DNA from: Lasioglossum baleicum
Lineage: Eukaryota; Arthropoda; Insecta; Hymenoptera; Halictidae
DNA length: 64,000 nt
Assembly (NCBI RefSeq): GCF_051020765.1
Contig: NC_134941.1
Coordinates: 11,842,001-11,906,000, forward strand
Direction: 5' to 3'
Of this stretch, positions 60,674-64,000 are shown in pieces. Each line of letters begins with the position of its first letter. Position 1 is the first letter of the stretch. Both the position numbers and the translations under genes were made by a program. The notes under the pieces were generated by a model. It saw only the letters and a list, made by a program, of their open reading frames with translations. It searched no databases and was not told where the DNA came from.

Positions 60674-62684
60674 GCCTTACAATTTATCCTACCAGACTTG
60701 TAAAGCTACATTTATATTTTGCGGGATTATATTCGCCGCTTCAGGTTTCAATTCGATTTCGCCTCGTATTTCGAGGGACCGGAGTAATTTCTGTCGGTTT
60801 CATTATCCCCGAGCGAGTCACTGGGTCAGCAGTGTTTTTCGTCGATGCCCTCGCGGCTGAAGGGGTGGGCGGGACTCGGGGATGGTTTAAATCACGAGTT
60901 TTTCCAACAATGCACGATTGTGAGGACCGTCTCGAGTTCGAGCAGCATCTGCAACTGTGAAGCCGGAGACCTCAGGAACAGAAAGGAGATAGAGCTGGCT
61001 TTCTCTCTCTCTCTCGTCGGTCTCCGTGTAGACGGGCAAAAACAAATAGTCGGATAAAAGGCGCGAGTAAAACGAGGAAGAAATATGAAGAGGGTGCGAC
61101 GAGATGGGGTGGAAGAACACACTTATGCACACCAGCCCTCCCGCGTCTGAATCATCACTGCACGCGAATGGCTTCATTCATACACGAATTTAAGGTCCGT
61201 TCGCGTGAACCACGGAGAGAGAGACTCGTGCCGATCGATCATGCTAACCGAGCATTCATCCCTCCGGTCGCGAACCAACAATTTAGCGAAAATATCAAGA
61301 CCGATCGAACCGAGCCGTCTGGGAATTATTATTGCTGCGATTCACCGAAGCTTTTATTGCTCTTTTACTTGGCCAACGTCGAGAATAGAACACCGGCTCG
61401 CTTATAGTTGCCTTAACCCTCGCGCCTCGGTCAATACAACCCTGAGAAACATGCCTAGCTTCCACTATAGTCTTGTTAACGAATTACCATCTACTCAATT
61501 GATTATATTTAAAAGATAAGCATTTTACCAAAGCTGTATGAATTTCGAAATTGCGTGAACGCCGAGAGCCTCCAACGAAGAGACATTTCGTCATCGATTG
61601 AAGTGGGCGAGGCGCCATATAGTGATCTTGTCGCGAGTCGTTTTGTCCGGTTATTACGGGGCTGTGCCTCCGAGAGAATAGACGCTGCGAATTTTTACAG
61701 GAAGACACGTAATACGTTATCTCCATCGTGGCAGAGGAGCTCGGTGTTTGCACAGTAGCCAAGCCGCATCGTAAACATCTGCTGCATATTACGGACTCCT
61801 GGAAACTGTTCGTCATGAGTTAGAGTGCAAACAGAACTATGGTCTTTATGGGGAACAGTGATATACTCGCGAAGCAGCTTTGAAGGGGCGCGGGCGAAAG
61901 ATGAGGCTTTCGATTAGTCATAATGAGCTACTGCTCCGGTGACTAATGAACTATTCTTCCGTACATGGTACTTTGAACCTTGCTCGGTTTGACAGACGAT
62001 CATTCACGACGATATTAACTAGAAATCTTTTACGAGGAATTATTGTAGTTGGAACGCCATCAAGTATCTCAAGTGTTTTGTCATTCGTCGAATGCTTTGG
62101 CGACAAAATATACAAAATTGACAGTTACTCGCACTTCATTTTCTATATAACTGTTTAAATGGAACTTTATACGACTCCAACGTAGATAAACTTTTACTCA
62201 GTAAAATAACTATTTCAATGCTTCCATTGGTAATGCTTGAAACGCTAAATTTAATGTTTTGAGATTGGAATTATTCGATCTACGATCATAACTTCTGACT
62301 GAATTCGAATAACTTCCCTAATTGGAATAAATTTTGGTGCCATCTGAAAGAGCGTTCTTTTAGTTTTAATAGGAGTCGTGATGAGCGCTCTAAGAGTTTC
62401 CAGTTCTATGCAACAATTTCAAGCAATATGGCGTGCGAGAAGCATCATTTGCGTCACTGCTTACATTTCAGCTTAGGAAATCAGCTGTTGAAGCTAGTAA
62501 AATGGTTTGCGTGGCACTGAAGACAACGCTCTATCTTACAGAACATGTAAAAAGTAATATCAAAGATTTAAAGCCGGAAATTTTAATTCGGAAGACGACG
62601 ATCATTATTCAGGTGCACCGAGAAATTAGAGGAATTGCTCAACGAAAATCCGACCCAGACGCAAGGAGAATTGTAGTCACCAGA

Positions 62685-63191
62685 CAAGATTTTATTAGAG
62701 TAAACTTTACTTTACCGGACTCAAAATTAGTACTTTTCTCCAACGAATTATGATGTATTTGGTATGTATTACAGTAGATTTGTACCCGAGGCGGCTGCAG
62801 ATCGAAGTTTCGATCCTCTAGGATCAATAGTTGATAAACTATGATCGCTTAAAGTTGAGCATTTTTGACAGGTTTGGCGCCGCCATATTGGTTTGTAGTG
62901 ACGACCGTGAGCCACTTACCTTGCCGCCCCCTCGACCTAATCCTAACCAACTTAGTAAGCGGCGTGCGACCGTCACTGCAAACCAATATGGCGGCGCCCT
63001 GTCAAAAACACTGCAGATTGCTCAACTTTAAGCGAGCATAACTCCTGAACCATTGATCCTACAGGATCGAAACTTCTGGAAATCTACTGGATTACATACC
63101 AAATGCATCATAATTCGTAGGAGAAGGCACAAATTTTGAGTCCGGTAAACCGAAGGTACATTTTACGTACATAACACGTAATAAAATCTTG
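62685..63191. mobile_element. 507-bp foldback element
   Basis: Long inverted arms start with CAAGATTTTATTA at both ends. Matching stretches include TACCGGACTCAAAATT, ACGAATTATGATG, ATTTGGTATGTA, GATCGAAGTTTCGATCC (imperfect) and GGCGCCGCCATATTGGTTTG. The loop is about 80 bases (62905-62985). No coding content or clear target duplication. Confidence 0.8.
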
Positions 63192-63562
63192 AGTTTCGGA
63201 AAAAAGGGGTAAGAACTTATTTGCACAGCTAATACAATACGCGATTAATGAAATGTTAATTGATTCGGCCCGTGGGCGGTTCGCATAATACCAAGCAGTG
63301 GCCGTCTCTCACCGTGGATGAATGGATATATTGGTGTCAACGGTCCACGAATGGGGACAATCGATAGAAAGTTGAAGATGATCGGCTCAATCTGGGCGTG
63401 ATCAATAGGACTCGAAATTGTAAACGCGGCAATTATATCAGTCACAATGAAGCGCCCAGCGTTCATCTTCATTGGCGGAGAGGATCGGCGATACAATTCC
63501 TCCAGCGAGCACGTCGATCACGGATTCGCTGTCGAAGTTGTTGACGGGATGAATGCTCGCTC

Positions 63563-63580
63563 GGGGGGGGGGGGGGGGGG
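63563..63580. repeat. 18-base G homopolymer
   Basis: Eighteen consecutive G on the plus strand. Such a run is unstable and prone to assembly length error. Confidence 0.9.
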
Positions 63581-64000
63581 ATAGTTAGGATACAGTTTGA
63601 CGAGAAGACAGCGGCCGTTCAGTTTCTTCTTCGTGCGTTCCACCGATCCGATGAAAATAAACACAGAGTGGAATTCATTTAAATGCAAATTGACGCGGGT
63701 AACAGACGAGCGTGAGAGGGACCAGTGAACTGACCTATCCCTTGGTCGGGCCAGACACGATGCAGTAGAACCTGCAGACGCGTAAACAATTTTTTTACTA
63801 ATTTTAATGCGCTGGAATCCTTGCACCGCTGGAAAAAACTCGTTCATCTTTTATTCATTGTTCTTCTGTCCGACGCCGTGGACCCAGCAATAATGTTAGG
63901 GAACGTGCAACTTTTATCGCTGTGGGACGTGGGAACGGCAAGGATATAAATATCGAAGGCTGTCGTAAATTCGGTCCTTCTCGAGATTGCGCCATTGGTC

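Larger units (their letters stand above)
40390..64000 (+). other. first coding intron of Liprin-alpha (at least 23.6 kb, incomplete)
   Basis: GC- and CpG-rich sequence with no exon I can join to the Liprin-alpha frame and no other gene. Long open frames on both strands (for example 49399-49911, 52275-52970 and 59253-59681) have low-complexity or Arg/Ser-rich content and no recognisable domain. Transposon remnants are listed separately. The stretches 40,390-44,735, 45,425-54,370, 54,961-56,225, 57,128-59,640 and 60,688-62,684 show nothing further that I can support. Regulatory elements are likely in an intron this long but cannot be picked out by eye. Confidence 0.6.

Noticed and set aside
1..64000. 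CRISPR arrays, operons, ribosome binding sites and rRNA genes
   Set aside because: The window is eukaryotic nuclear DNA with spliced genes. The only regular array is the coding KNL1 repeat.

Overview
The window looks like insect nuclear DNA, most likely Hymenoptera (an ant, bee or wasp). The genes have short GT-AG introns of about 60-300 bp, the gene-dense part is AT-rich, the flanking intronic DNA is GC- and CpG-rich, and the proteins resemble arthropod orthologues. The order is inferred from general character; no search was run.

Positions 1-37,600 hold twelve compact genes, and all but one were rebuilt exon by exon with the reading frame closing across every junction. In order they are: KNL1/Spc105R kinetochore scaffold (-), Herp ER-stress/ERAD membrane protein (+), COQ8 (ADCK3/4) atypical kinase (+), gamma-glutamylcyclotransferase (+), mitochondrial leucyl-tRNA synthetase LARS2 (-), ribosomal protein eL13 (+), KIF23/Pavarotti kinesin (+), a VHR-like dual-specificity phosphatase (-), CHMP4/Shrub ESCRT-III (+), PDPR-like pyruvate dehydrogenase phosphatase regulatory subunit (-), an unrecognised 185-residue single-pass membrane coiled-coil protein in eight short exons (+), and an unrecognised 107-residue coiled-coil/membrane protein (-). 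Several pairs are divergent (KNL1/Herp, LARS2/eL13, DUSP/CHMP4, PDPR/TM-coiled-coil) or tightly convergent (GGCT/LARS2). The exception is KNL1, whose first coding exon seems to carry a one-base frame break.

Positions 38,380-64,000 are GC-rich. They carry the 5' end of Liprin-alpha (+): a CpG-rich promoter/5' UTR, the first coding exon at 40,141-40,389, and then a first coding intron that runs at least 23.6 kb to the window edge. I see no further coding exon in it, but it holds several transposon remnants: a pogo-like TA-flanked element with a nested hairpin, a second foldback, a long-TIR element, and two 5'-truncated LINEs, one with a 14-bp target-site duplication.

Functionally, KNL1, KIF23 and CHMP4 act in chromosome segregation and cytokinesis, while COQ8, LARS2 and PDPR act in mitochondria. 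These are housekeeping neighbours rather than an operon. The most notable signals are the roughly 24-copy, 93-bp MELT array in KNL1 with its 279-bp higher-order period, and the two unrecognised small membrane coiled-coil genes.
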